From positions 1 through 16,389 of the forward strand of contig JAZRDX010000018.1 in the NCBI GenBank assembly GCA_045660565.1: a stretch of DNA of 16,389 nucleotides, given 5' to 3'. Position numbers and translations under genes: made by a program. Within the stretch, counting starts at the first letter, position 1. Every line of letters starts with the position of its first letter. The stretch is from SIG673 sp045660565. GTDB taxonomy: Bacteria; Bacillota; Clostridia; Oscillospirales; CAG-272. The notes under the pieces are model-generated. The model saw only the letters and a list, made by a program, of their open reading frames with translations. It was not told the origin of the DNA and ran no database searches. This document shows, piece after piece, positions 6,415 to 13,021 of this stretch.

Positions 6415-6446
6415 GCGGTTTTAAGGCTCTTGAAACCCAAAGCCGC
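6415..6446 (+). other. Hairpin in the gap before the U32 gene
   Basis: GCGGTTTT (6415-6422) pairs with AAAGCCGC (6439-6446), eight pairs with one G-T, around a 16-base loop. It ends four bases before the AAAGGA ribosome site of the next gene and has no T-tract. It may modulate translation or mRNA stability, or may be chance. Confidence 0.3.
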
Positions 6447-6462
6447 GGGAAAGGAAAGAAAA

Positions 6463-7731
6463 ATGCAAATGAATAGGCCCGAAATACTTGCCCCCGCAGG
6501 TAACTTTGAAAAAATGAGAGCCGCGATAGCCTTTGGTGCCGATGCGGTTTATCTTGCCGGAAATATCTTCGGTATGCGTTCGGCGGCAGGCAATTTCACC
6601 GATGAGGAAATAGTAGAGGCGGTAAAATACGCACACGACCGCGGCGTTAAGGTGTATATAACCGTTAACACGATGCCGAGAACGTCAGAGTATAAAAGAC
6701 TTCGTACCTACCTTCAGTTTCTCGGAGGTACGGGAGCCGATGCGCTGATAATCTCCGACCTCGGAGTGTTTATGCTTGCAAAGGAGACGGTGCCGCACAT
6801 GACGCTCCACGTGTCAACTCAGGCAAGCGTTGTCAGTGCCGCTACCTGCAACGAATGGTATAAGCTCGGCGCGGAAAGAGTAATACTTGCACGCGAGCTT
6901 TCGCTTGACGAAATAAAGGAGATAAGAGAAAACACACCGAGTGAGCTTGAAATCGAGGCTTTCGTACACGGTTCGATGTGCGTCGCGTACAGCGGCAGAT
7001 GTCTGCTTTCGAACTACCTTACGGGAAGAGACGCAAACAGAGGAGCTTGCGCTCAGCCCTGCCGCTGGGAATATAAGCTATACGGAAACTCCTGCCTTAT
7101 AGGCGAGATCGAGGAGGTAAAACGTGAGGGCGAGCGTTTCACAGTTATCGAGGATGCGGGCGAAAGCTACACGTACAGCTCACGCGACCTTTGTATGATA
7201 GAGCATATCCCCGAGCTTATGCAGTCAGGTCTTTCCTGCCTTAAAATAGAGGGCAGAATGAAGAGCGCCTGCTACGTCGCAACGGTTACCAACGCCTACC
7301 GTATGGCAATAGACGAATACTGTAAAGCACCCGAAAGCTACACGTTTAATCCCGAATGGGCTGACGAGCTTGAAAGCGTCTGCCACAGACAGTACTGCAC
7401 CGGTTTCTTTTTTGAAAACGGCATAGATAATTCGAATATATGCACCGAGCCGGGATACATAAAAGAGCAAACCGCACTTGCTACCGCTGTGTCTTATGAC
7501 AAAGAGACGGGACGTGCCCTCTTTATGCAGAAAAATAAGTTTTCGGCGGGAGAAACGGTGGAGCTGCTCGTTCCGGGAAAAATCGGATATAAGTTTAACG
7601 TGCCGGTTATCTACGGTGAAAACGGAGAGGAGCTGCCCTCCGTACCGCATCCGCAGATGAAGTTTTTGATAGACGTTCCTTTCCCCGTGCCGGAGCATTC
7701 GGTCCTTCGGTACGCAAGGGAGAGCGAGTAA
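6463..7731 (+). CDS. U32 family protein, probable tRNA 5-hydroxyuridine synthase (TrhP/YrrO type)
   Basis: Members of this former 'peptidase U32' family act in RNA hydroxylation: TrhP (E. coli YegQ, B. subtilis YrrN/YrrO) makes 5-hydroxyuridine at tRNA wobble position 34 using prephenate, and RlhA acts on 23S rRNA. The U32 signature EAFVHGSMCVAYSGRCLLS is present, followed by GACAQPCRWEY, giving the conserved cysteine set thought to hold an Fe-S cluster. The N-terminus PEILAPAGNFEKMRAAIAFGADAVYL is typical, and the C-terminal beta domain marks the longer YrrO-like form (422 residues here). I chose ATG 6463 because AAAGGA (6450-6455) lies seven bases upstream and homology starts within a few residues; the frame is open to 6340, but that extension overlaps the previous gene. 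Peptidase activity is the historic alternative assignment. Confidence 0.9.
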   Translation: MQMNRPEILAPAGNFEKMRAAIAFGADAVYLAGNIFGMRSAAGNFTDEEIVEAVKYAHDRGVKVYITVNTMPRTSEYKRLRTYLQFLGGTGADALIISDLGVFMLAKETVPHMTLHVSTQASVVSAATCNEWYKLGAERVILARELSLDEIKEIRENTPSELEIEAFVHGSMCVAYSGRCLLSNYLTGRDANRGACAQPCRWEYKLYGNSCLIGEIEEVKREGERFTVIEDAGESYTYSSRDLCMIEHIPELMQSGLSCLKIEGRMKSACYVATVTNAYRMAIDEYCKAPESYTFNPEWADELESVCHRQYCTGFFFENGIDNSNICTEPGYIKEQTALATAVSYDKETGRALFMQKNKFSAGETVELLVPGKIGYKFNVPVIYGENGEELPSVPHPQMKFLIDVPFPVPEHSVLRYARESE

Positions 7732-7753
7732 TTTTACGTAAGAAAGGCATAAG

Positions 7754-9166
7754 ATGATTAAAAAAATTCCAAAGCTTCTGCTTTATATCCTGTTTATAAT
7801 GCTGTTTATCATTCTGTTTTTCGTAATGTTAAACGTAACGGCGGATATAAGACGGATAATGTTCCGCTCACTGCGTCCCGTTCTTTACGGCGCGGTGCTG
7901 GCGTACCTCTTTAAACCGATGTGCAACTATTTTGAAAAGCGGCTTACAATGCTTTTCGGAAAGAAGCTGAGGCACGATAAGGCGAAAAAGCTTTCGCACT
8001 ATTTAAGCATGGCTTTAACCTACATAATATTCGGCGCTATAATTTACTTTTTACTTTCGATAATTCTTCCTCAGCTTGTAAAAAGTATTATGCAGCTGGT
8101 CTCGTCGATACCCGCGTTTTATAATTCGGTTATCCTTTTTGTTCAGAAGATCGTTGCCGAAAATCCCCTGCTTGCCGAGAATATCGAGCAAATACTCGAA
8201 GGCTTTTACCAAGGTTTTAACTCGTGGTATCAAAGCTCGCTTTTCCCGCTCCTTTCTCAGATAACGGGTGGGGTAATGATTACCTTTACCTTTATTTTGA
8301 ATTTTTTTATAGGAATAATCGTGTCCGTTTATCTGCTTAACGGCAGGAAAAAGCTTTGCGCACAGGCAAAGCTGCTCATAAAGAGTATATTTCCGCGCAG
8401 TCAGGCAAACGCGATTTTCGGCGAGGCGGCGTATGCCGATAAAATGTTTTCCGGTTATTTTGCGGGAACCATCATCGACAGCGCGCTTGTCGGAGTTTTG
8501 TGCTATCTTCTTTGTCTTATTACCAATATGCCGTTTGCGCTGCTTATATCCGTTATAGTCGGAGTTGCAAACATCATTCCCTTTTTCGGCCCTTATATCG
8601 GAATGATACCGTCCACGGTTATAATACTTACGGTCTCCCCCGTCAAAGCGCTTATTTTCGTCGTTATGATCTGGATCTTACAACAGATAGACGGAAATAT
8701 AATCGCACCGAAAATAATCGGAAGCAACGTCGGTCTTTCCAGCTTCTGGGTACTGTTTGCCATACTTCTTTTCGGAGGTCTTTACGGATTTTTCGGAATG
8801 ATAATAGGTTCTCCTGTTTTCGCGGTAATTTACCACGTTATCGGAAAGGCTCTACGTAAATACGCCAAGATAAGAGGAGAACACGATTTTGTTAAAAATT
8901 ACGAGGAGGAGTTTCTTTCGCAACCGACAAAGCAGTCGCTCAGAAACCGCTTTAAAAACAGAGAAAAGAAAGACGTAAAAGCAAAGGAAAGCCGAGCCGC
9001 GGAAAACGGCGCCGACGAAATGAAAGGTGAAGAAAACGGTACCGACATAGCCCCTTTCGAAAAAACGGAAACAAGAGAAGATGAAAACGGGGCTACGACA
9101 GCGGAGGATATGCTTCAGGAAAACGACGGACTGAATGAAATGCCTAAAATACAAAGTGGAGTATAA
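7754..9166 (+). CDS. AI-2E family transporter (PerM/YdiK/TqsA type)
   Basis: Polytopic inner-membrane protein of 470 residues. Family members have been linked to autoinducer-2 export, Na+/H+ antiport or other efflux; the substrate cannot be told from sequence. Hydrophobic segments fall near 8-28, 38-54, 86-108, 173-196, 240-257, 260-292, 297-312 and 328-362. The family core motifs NIIPFFGPYIGMIPS (273-287) and QIDGNIIAPKIIG (311-323) are present. The last 85 or so residues form a charged cytoplasmic tail with several ENG triplets, longer than in typical members and probably disordered. AAGAAAGG lies six bases before the ATG. It starts 22 bases after the U32 gene and stops two bases before proA, so the three genes look co-transcribed. 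Confidence 0.92.
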   Translation: MIKKIPKLLLYILFIMLFIILFFVMLNVTADIRRIMFRSLRPVLYGAVLAYLFKPMCNYFEKRLTMLFGKKLRHDKAKKLSHYLSMALTYIIFGAIIYFLLSIILPQLVKSIMQLVSSIPAFYNSVILFVQKIVAENPLLAENIEQILEGFYQGFNSWYQSSLFPLLSQITGGVMITFTFILNFFIGIIVSVYLLNGRKKLCAQAKLLIKSIFPRSQANAIFGEAAYADKMFSGYFAGTIIDSALVGVLCYLLCLITNMPFALLISVIVGVANIIPFFGPYIGMIPSTVIILTVSPVKALIFVVMIWILQQIDGNIIAPKIIGSNVGLSSFWVLFAILLFGGLYGFFGMIIGSPVFAVIYHVIGKALRKYAKIRGEHDFVKNYEEEFLSQPTKQSLRNRFKNREKKDVKAKESRAAENGADEMKGEENGTDIAPFEKTETREDENGATTAEDMLQENDGLNEMPKIQSGV

Positions 9167-9168
9167 TT

Positions 9169-10416
9169 ATGGATATTAAAGAATACGTTTTAGAGCTTTG
9201 CAGAAGCGTTAAGGAGGCACAGCGCAGTCTTGCCGCCTTAAATACCGAAAAGAAAAACGGCGCGATTAAAAAAATCGCAGATGCGCTTAAGAAAAACTGC
9301 GCATATATAATTTCGGAAAACGAAAAGGATATTAAGGCGTCAGAGGGTGTTATACCGAAAACAATGGTTGACAGACTTATGCTTAACGAGGCAAGGATTG
9401 CAACCATTTCCGATGCGCTTATCCAGGTTTCGGCGCTTCCCGATCCAGTTGGAGAGGGAACAGTAACCGTGCGCCCGAACGGTCTTAAAATAACCAAAAG
9501 CCGAGTTCCGCTCGGTGTTGTCGGAATGATATACGAGGCTCGTCCCAACGTAACGGTTGACGCGGCGGCGCTTTGTATCAAAAGCGGTAACGGAGCGGTT
9601 CTGCGCGGAGGAAAAGAGGCGGTCAATACCAACCGCGCTCTTATAAAGGTAATGAAGGACGCCCTTTCGCAGTCGGAGGTTTCTCCCGACGTTATAGCGC
9701 TTATAGACGACGTAACGAGAGAGGGCACGAACGCGCTTATGTCGATGAAGGGGTACGTTGACGTGCTTATTCCGAGAGGCGGAAAGGGTCTGATAAAGGC
9801 GGTTGTGGAGAACGCTACCGTTCCGGTTATAGAGACGGGCGCGGGCAACTGTCATATCTATATAGACGAATACGCGGATATTGAAAAAGCGCTTTCGGTT
9901 GCCGCTAACGCAAAGCTCTCCCGTCCGTCAGTTTGTAACGCGGTGGAGACAATGCTGGTTCATAAAGCAGTCGCAGAGAAATTTTTACCTCTTTTTGCTG
10001 AAAAAGCGGCACCGTACAGCCTTGAAATCAGGGGCTGCGAGCAGACGGTTAAAATTCTTACCAATGCTACCCGTGCTACCGAAAATGACTATGAAACGGA
10101 GTTTGACGACTATATCCTTGCGGTAAAGGTTGTAGACAGCCTTGACGAGGCAATTACGCATATAAGAAAATATACCACGGGGCATAGCGAAGCGATAATG
10201 ACAGAGCATTACGGCAACGCAACAAAATTCTGCCGAGAGCTTGACGCGGCGGCGGTATACGTAAACGCATCGACGCGCTTTACCGACGGAGGAGAGTTCG
10301 GATTTGGGGCGGAGATAGGTATTTCGACGCAAAAGCTCCACACAAGAGGGCCTATGGGACTTGCCGAGCTTACCACGGTAAAATATATCGTAGAGGGCGA
10401 CGGACAGGTGAGATAA
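9169..10416 (+). CDS. proA: Glutamate-5-semialdehyde dehydrogenase (gamma-glutamyl phosphate reductase)
   Basis: Second enzyme of proline biosynthesis from glutamate: NADPH-dependent reduction of gamma-glutamyl phosphate to glutamate-5-semialdehyde in the cytoplasm. It has 415 residues, the normal length. Diagnostic segments are VPLGVVGMIYEARPNVTVDA (114-133), ETGAGNCHIYID (222-233) and SRPSVCNAVET, with the catalytic cysteine at C256. The C-terminus FTDGGEFGFGAEIGISTQ and HTRGPMGL is the family hallmark. ATG lies two bases after the transporter's TAA, with GGAG at 9157-9160, so the gene is coupled to the transcript above. Its usual partner proB (glutamate 5-kinase) and proC are not in the window, so proA is separated from the common proBA pair. 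It ends at a shared bidirectional terminator. Confidence 0.97.
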   Translation: MDIKEYVLELCRSVKEAQRSLAALNTEKKNGAIKKIADALKKNCAYIISENEKDIKASEGVIPKTMVDRLMLNEARIATISDALIQVSALPDPVGEGTVTVRPNGLKITKSRVPLGVVGMIYEARPNVTVDAAALCIKSGNGAVLRGGKEAVNTNRALIKVMKDALSQSEVSPDVIALIDDVTREGTNALMSMKGYVDVLIPRGGKGLIKAVVENATVPVIETGAGNCHIYIDEYADIEKALSVAANAKLSRPSVCNAVETMLVHKAVAEKFLPLFAEKAAPYSLEIRGCEQTVKILTNATRATENDYETEFDDYILAVKVVDSLDEAITHIRKYTTGHSEAIMTEHYGNATKFCRELDAAAVYVNASTRFTDGGEFGFGAEIGISTQKLHTRGPMGLAELTTVKYIVEGDGQVR

Positions 10417-10423
10417 AGGATAA

Positions 10424-10456
10424 AAAAATCACGGGAAAGCAAATCCCGTGATTTTT
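10424..10456. terminator. Bidirectional terminator between proA and the transaldolase gene
   Basis: A 13-base-pair stem (10424-10436 with 10444-10456, core TCACGGGA/TCCCGTGA) around AAGCAAA. The stem ends in A's on one side and T's on the other, so it gives a U-tract in both directions and can end both convergent transcripts. Confidence 0.92.
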
Positions 10457-10470
10457 ATTGTTAATACTTA

Positions 10471-11118
10471 TTATTTCATATTATTCCAATCCGCAAGGAA
10501 CTTTTCGATGCCAGAGGTGGTAAGAGGGTGATTTAACATACTCTCAAATACCTTGTACGGAATGGTCGCTATGTCGCTTCCCGCGCGTGCCGCGGCGGTT
10601 ACGTGAGCGGAGGTTCTGATGGACGCCGCGATAATTTCGGTTGGAATGTTGTAAATTTTGAAAATGTTTGCAATATCTCTTATAAGAGCGATACCGTCGT
10701 CTCCTATATCGTCAAGTCTGCCGACGAAGGGGGAAACGTAGGTTGCTCCCGCCTTTGCCGCCATAAGTGCCTGAGCGGTGGAGAAAACAAGGGTTACGTT
10801 GGTTTTTATACCCATAGAGGAAAGTCTCTTGGTTGCCTTAAGTCCCTCTGCGCAAAGCGGAATTTTAATTACAAGATTTTTGTTGTTGATTTTTTTGACA
10901 AGCTCGGTTGCTTCCTGAACCATTTTGTCGGCTTCAAGGGAAATAACCTCTGCGCTGATAGGTCCGTCAACTATCTCGGTTATCTCCTTTACGACCTCGA
11001 TAAAATCACGTCCCTCGCGAGCGATAAGAGAGGGGTTGGTGGTAACACCGTCTACAACGCCAAGCTCAACTGCCTTACGGATTTCGTCTACGTTTGCTGT
11101 ATCAATAAAAAACTTCAT
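10471..11118 (-). CDS. tal: Transaldolase (short FSA/TalC-type)
   Basis: Cytoplasmic enzyme of the non-oxidative pentose phosphate pathway, moving a dihydroxyacetone unit between sedoheptulose-7-P/glyceraldehyde-3-P and fructose-6-P/erythrose-4-P. The 215-residue single TIM barrel is the short type. FFIDTANVDEI, GVTTNPSLI and NLVIKIPL place the Schiff-base lysine at K85. E57 (in SAEVIS) and F131 (in YVSPFVGRL) stand where E. coli fructose-6-phosphate aldolase has Gln59 and Tyr131. Glu and Phe at these positions are the transaldolase pattern, so I favour transaldolase over aldolase. The start is supported by AGAGGT about nine bases upstream. The gene diverges from a DeoR-type regulator with overlapping promoters, making it that regulator's likeliest target. 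Confidence 0.93.
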   Translation of the reverse strand: MKFFIDTANVDEIRKAVELGVVDGVTTNPSLIAREGRDFIEVVKEITEIVDGPISAEVISLEADKMVQEATELVKKINNKNLVIKIPLCAEGLKATKRLSSMGIKTNVTLVFSTAQALMAAKAGATYVSPFVGRLDDIGDDGIALIRDIANIFKIYNIPTEIIAASIRTSAHVTAAARAGSDIATIPYKVFESMLNHPLTTSGIEKFLADWNNMK

Positions 11119-11166
11119 TTTTCTTACCTCTTATATGTGATTTTAAAAGTAATTTGCAAGATGTAC

Positions 11167-11194
11167 TTGACAATTTGCTATCTTTAGATATAAT
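11167..11194 (+). promoter_or_regulatory. Consensus sigma-A promoter for the DeoR-type regulator
   Basis: TTGACA (11167-11172), a 16-base spacer and TATAAT (11189-11194): both boxes match consensus exactly. The predicted start near 11201 leaves a leader of about 85 bases that contains candidate operator repeats. The -10 box overlaps that of the opposing promoter. Confidence 0.85.
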
Positions 11195-11221
11195 TATATT
11201 GTAAAGCGCATAAAAATGCAA
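11193..11221 (-). promoter_or_regulatory. Sigma-A promoter for the transaldolase gene
   Basis: On the minus strand: TTGCAT (11216-11221), a 17-base spacer and TATAAT (11193-11198). The predicted start is near 11187, about 68 bases before the ATG. Its -10 box shares two bases (11193-11194) with the plus-strand -10, forming the palindrome TATAATTATA (11189-11198). Confidence 0.75.
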
Positions 11222-11243
11222 CACATGGCGGTAAAATAGGCAA

Positions 11244-11276
11244 ATGCGCAGATATATTTTAAAAATACGCAGAAAT
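11244..11276 (+). promoter_or_regulatory. Candidate DeoR-type operator (direct repeats two helical turns apart)
   Basis: ATGCGCAGATAT (11244-11255) and ATACGCAGAAAT (11265-11276) match at 10 of 12 positions and start exactly 21 bases apart, so both lie on one face of the helix. GCGCAT at 11206-11211 is an inverted half-match to ATGCGC at 11244-11249. The site lies just upstream of the regulator's ribosome site and downstream of its promoter, suggesting autorepression. Binding is inferred. Confidence 0.5.
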
Positions 11277-11286
11277 AGGTGGAAAA

Positions 11287-12024
11287 ATGAGCATTTCAAA
11301 CAGACAAAAACAGATACTCGACCTTTTGGAGGAACGAGGATTTTTAACGGTGGAAAGCATGGCAGAGATTACGTACACCTCTCAGTCAAGCATACGGCGA
11401 GACCTTGCCGCTCTGCAAAACCTTTCTCTTATAAAAAGAACACACGGCGGAGCGTCCCTTTTGCGTGAGGTCAATCAGGCTGTGCCGCTAAGCAGCAGAA
11501 TGACGCAGAACGTGGCGGAAAAGCGTAAAATAGCAAAAATTGCCGCCTCGCTTCTTGAGGACGGTCAATCGGTTATGCTCGACGGCTCAAGCACGGCGGG
11601 CTTTCTCGTTCCGCATATAGCGAGACACCGCGAGATGATAGTATTTACAAACAATATGCTGACGGCGACAACCGCGATAAATTACGGAATTGCTACGCAC
11701 TGCATCGGCGGTTTTTCGGTAAATCAGTCGGCGGTTCTGTCGGGAAGCGAGGCGTATCGCGCGGTCGCTAACATCAGCCCCGATATACTCTTTTTCTCGT
11801 CAAAAAGCCTTGACCGCAGCGGAATGATATACGATCCGATACCCGAAGAAAACTATATCCGCAGTATAATGCTGGAGAACGCAAGAAAAAAGATATTTCT
11901 TTGCGACAGCGGAAAGTTTGACAGCCGCTCTCTTTATCGGTTGACGTCGGTTGAGAAGATCGACGCCTGCGTTTTCGATAAGCCGTTTCCAGAGCTTACG
12001 GCGAAATGCGAGATACTCCTATAA
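11287..12024 (+). CDS. DeoR/GlpR-type transcriptional regulator
   Basis: Cytoplasmic repressor-type regulator of 245 residues, the normal family length. An N-terminal winged helix (about 3-57; SNRQKQILDLLEERGFLTVESMAE, recognition helix SQSSIRRDLAAL, wing THGGA) is followed by a DeoRC sugar-phosphate-sensing domain (about 75-235). That domain shows the phosphate-loop-like DGSSTAGFL (99-107), TNNMLTA (121-127) and CDSGKF (206-211). The usual Asp/Gly-rich segment near 168-182 reads FFSSKSLDRSG, so the effector pocket is somewhat divergent. AGGTGG lies just upstream of the ATG. It diverges from transaldolase, so the likely ligand is a sugar phosphate of pentose or ketose metabolism and the likely targets are transaldolase and itself. 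The stop codon lies inside the terminator stem. Confidence 0.92.
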   Translation: MSISNRQKQILDLLEERGFLTVESMAEITYTSQSSIRRDLAALQNLSLIKRTHGGASLLREVNQAVPLSSRMTQNVAEKRKIAKIAASLLEDGQSVMLDGSSTAGFLVPHIARHREMIVFTNNMLTATTAINYGIATHCIGGFSVNQSAVLSGSEAYRAVANISPDILFFSSKSLDRSGMIYDPIPEENYIRSIMLENARKKIFLCDSGKFDSRSLYRLTSVEKIDACVFDKPFPELTAKCEILL

Positions 12025-12060
12025 AAACACGCACTCCAAACGGAGTGCGTGTTTTTATAG
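12019..12060. terminator. Bidirectional terminator with a perfect 19-bp stem
   Basis: CTATAAAAACACGCACTCC (12019-12037) is the exact reverse complement of 12042-12060, around the loop AAAC. A's flank one side and T's the other, so it can serve both the DeoR-type gene (whose TAA at 12022-12024 is inside the stem) and the convergent AraC-type gene ending at 12065. Confidence 0.93.
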
Positions 12061-12064
12061 GTGG

Positions 12065-12838
12065 CTATTTGCTGTTCATGTGTAGCTTTCCAAAGCGGTT
12101 GCGGAATTCCGACGGGAAACACCCCTCGTGGTATTTAAAGAACCCTATGAAGGCTTTATCGTCGCCAAATCCTACCTCAGCGGCTATCTCCTTGACGTAT
12201 TTGTCGGTATTTGAAAGACTTGATTTTGCTTTTGCTAAAATAAACCTGTCAATAAGCGTTTTGGCGCCTATCCCAAAGCTCTTTTTGCATATTCTTGAAA
12301 TATGGTCGGTGGAATATCCGAAATAATCCGATATCTTTTTTACCGTCAGGGAGGCACTTGCGTTTACACGAATCCACTCGTATATCTTTTCCGCAAGCGC
12401 ATCTATCTCGGTAGCGTTTTCCTCGGAAAGCCTGCAAAGCTCCGACAGAATGTGCAGAAGCACCGCGTTTACAAGATGCCCCGGAACCCTCGGCATATTA
12501 TTATAATGTAGAAGCTCCTTAAACAGATATGAGTTTTCAAATCCGGTGAAAAATCGGTCTTTAAAAGGAAGCTCTCCGTTAACGGTAAAATGAAGCCAGT
12601 AAAACGACACCTTTTTGGTAATCCTTGTTCCGTAGTGGCATACGCCCGGCTCAAGGATAAAAAGGTGTCCTTTTTTTGCGTGTACGTCCTTTTCACCGTC
12701 GCGCATATAAACCTCGCCCTCGGTAACGTAGATTATTTCGTAGGTTTCCTCGATCCTTTTCGGGTGTATCCACTCACCTTCGTTTTGAAACAGCCCGGCG
12801 TAGGAAAAGGTAACGTTCGGGTTAATGAGAATATTCAT
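12065..12838 (-). CDS. AraC-family transcriptional regulator
   Basis: Cytoplasmic regulator of 257 residues with an N-terminal cupin-type ligand domain (about 10-90; ETYEIIYVTEGEVYM, KKGHLFILEPGVCHYG) and a C-terminal double helix-turn-helix. The first HTH is near 164-189 (LTVKKISDYFGYSTDHISRI) and the second near 215-246 (VKEIAAEVGFGDDKAFIGFF, ending FPSEFR). This is the pattern of sugar-responsive activators next to glycoside hydrolase genes. The frame is open to a TTG at 12901, but that codon overlaps the -10 box of a good promoter, so I chose ATG at 12838, which has GAGGTAAG upstream and begins the conserved cupin region. It diverges from GH127, its most likely target; an arabinose-containing sugar is the likely effector by inference. 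Confidence 0.93.
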   Translation of the reverse strand: MNILINPNVTFSYAGLFQNEGEWIHPKRIEETYEIIYVTEGEVYMRDGEKDVHAKKGHLFILEPGVCHYGTRITKKVSFYWLHFTVNGELPFKDRFFTGFENSYLFKELLHYNNMPRVPGHLVNAVLLHILSELCRLSEENATEIDALAEKIYEWIRVNASASLTVKKISDYFGYSTDHISRICKKSFGIGAKTLIDRFILAKAKSSLSNTDKYVKEIAAEVGFGDDKAFIGFFKYHEGCFPSEFRNRFGKLHMNSK

Positions 12839-12892
12839 ATCGGATTTTCTTACCTCATATCGTTTTTTTAGAATTGACTTTGCCGTAAATTT

Positions 12893-12921
12893 ATTATACA
12901 ATAAAGTTAAGGGAAAATCAA
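12893..12921 (-). promoter_or_regulatory. Sigma-A promoter for the AraC-family gene
   Basis: On the minus strand: TTGATT (12916-12921), a 17-base spacer and TATAAT (12893-12898). The predicted start is near 12886, about 48 bases before the chosen ATG at 12838. Confidence 0.7.
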
Positions 12922-12935
12922 GAAAATAAAGAAAA

Positions 12936-12984
12936 ATTCCCGAAAATAAATTTTTTCCTACAAATAGGACGCCGAGTTACGGCG
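12936..12984 (+). promoter_or_regulatory. Weak candidate GH127 promoter region and 5'-leader hairpin
   Basis: No good sigma-A promoter faces the GH127 gene. The best candidate is TACAAA (12959-12964) with a poor -35, TTCCCG (12937-12942), 16 bases upstream. A weak -35 fits a promoter needing an AraC-type activator. Downstream, CGCCG/CGGCG (12970-12974, 12980-12984) forms a small hairpin ahead of the strong AAGGAGG ribosome site at 13006-13012. Confidence 0.3.
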
Positions 12985-13021
12985 ATAAACGTCTTTTTGC
13001 AGGACAAGGAGGAGAAATATT

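Noticed and set aside
6340..6462. N-terminal extension of the U32 gene to the first ATG at 6340
   Set aside because: It overlaps the preceding gene in another frame and lacks homology. ATG 6463 has AAAGGA seven bases upstream and begins the conserved PEILAPAGN region.
6372..6462. Frameshifted remainder of an MltG catalytic domain
   Set aside because: Only 91 bases lie before the next gene, and no frame shows MltG catalytic sequence, so a simple frameshift does not explain the short protein.
9144..9855. Two minus-strand frames opposite the start of proA
   Set aside because: Both are antisense shadows of the conserved proA coding sequence; neither shows a domain or start signal.
12839..12901. 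TTG start at 12901 for the AraC-family gene
   Set aside because: The codon overlaps the -10 box of the predicted promoter, so it would be upstream of the transcript start; ATG at 12838 has GAGGTAAG ahead of it.
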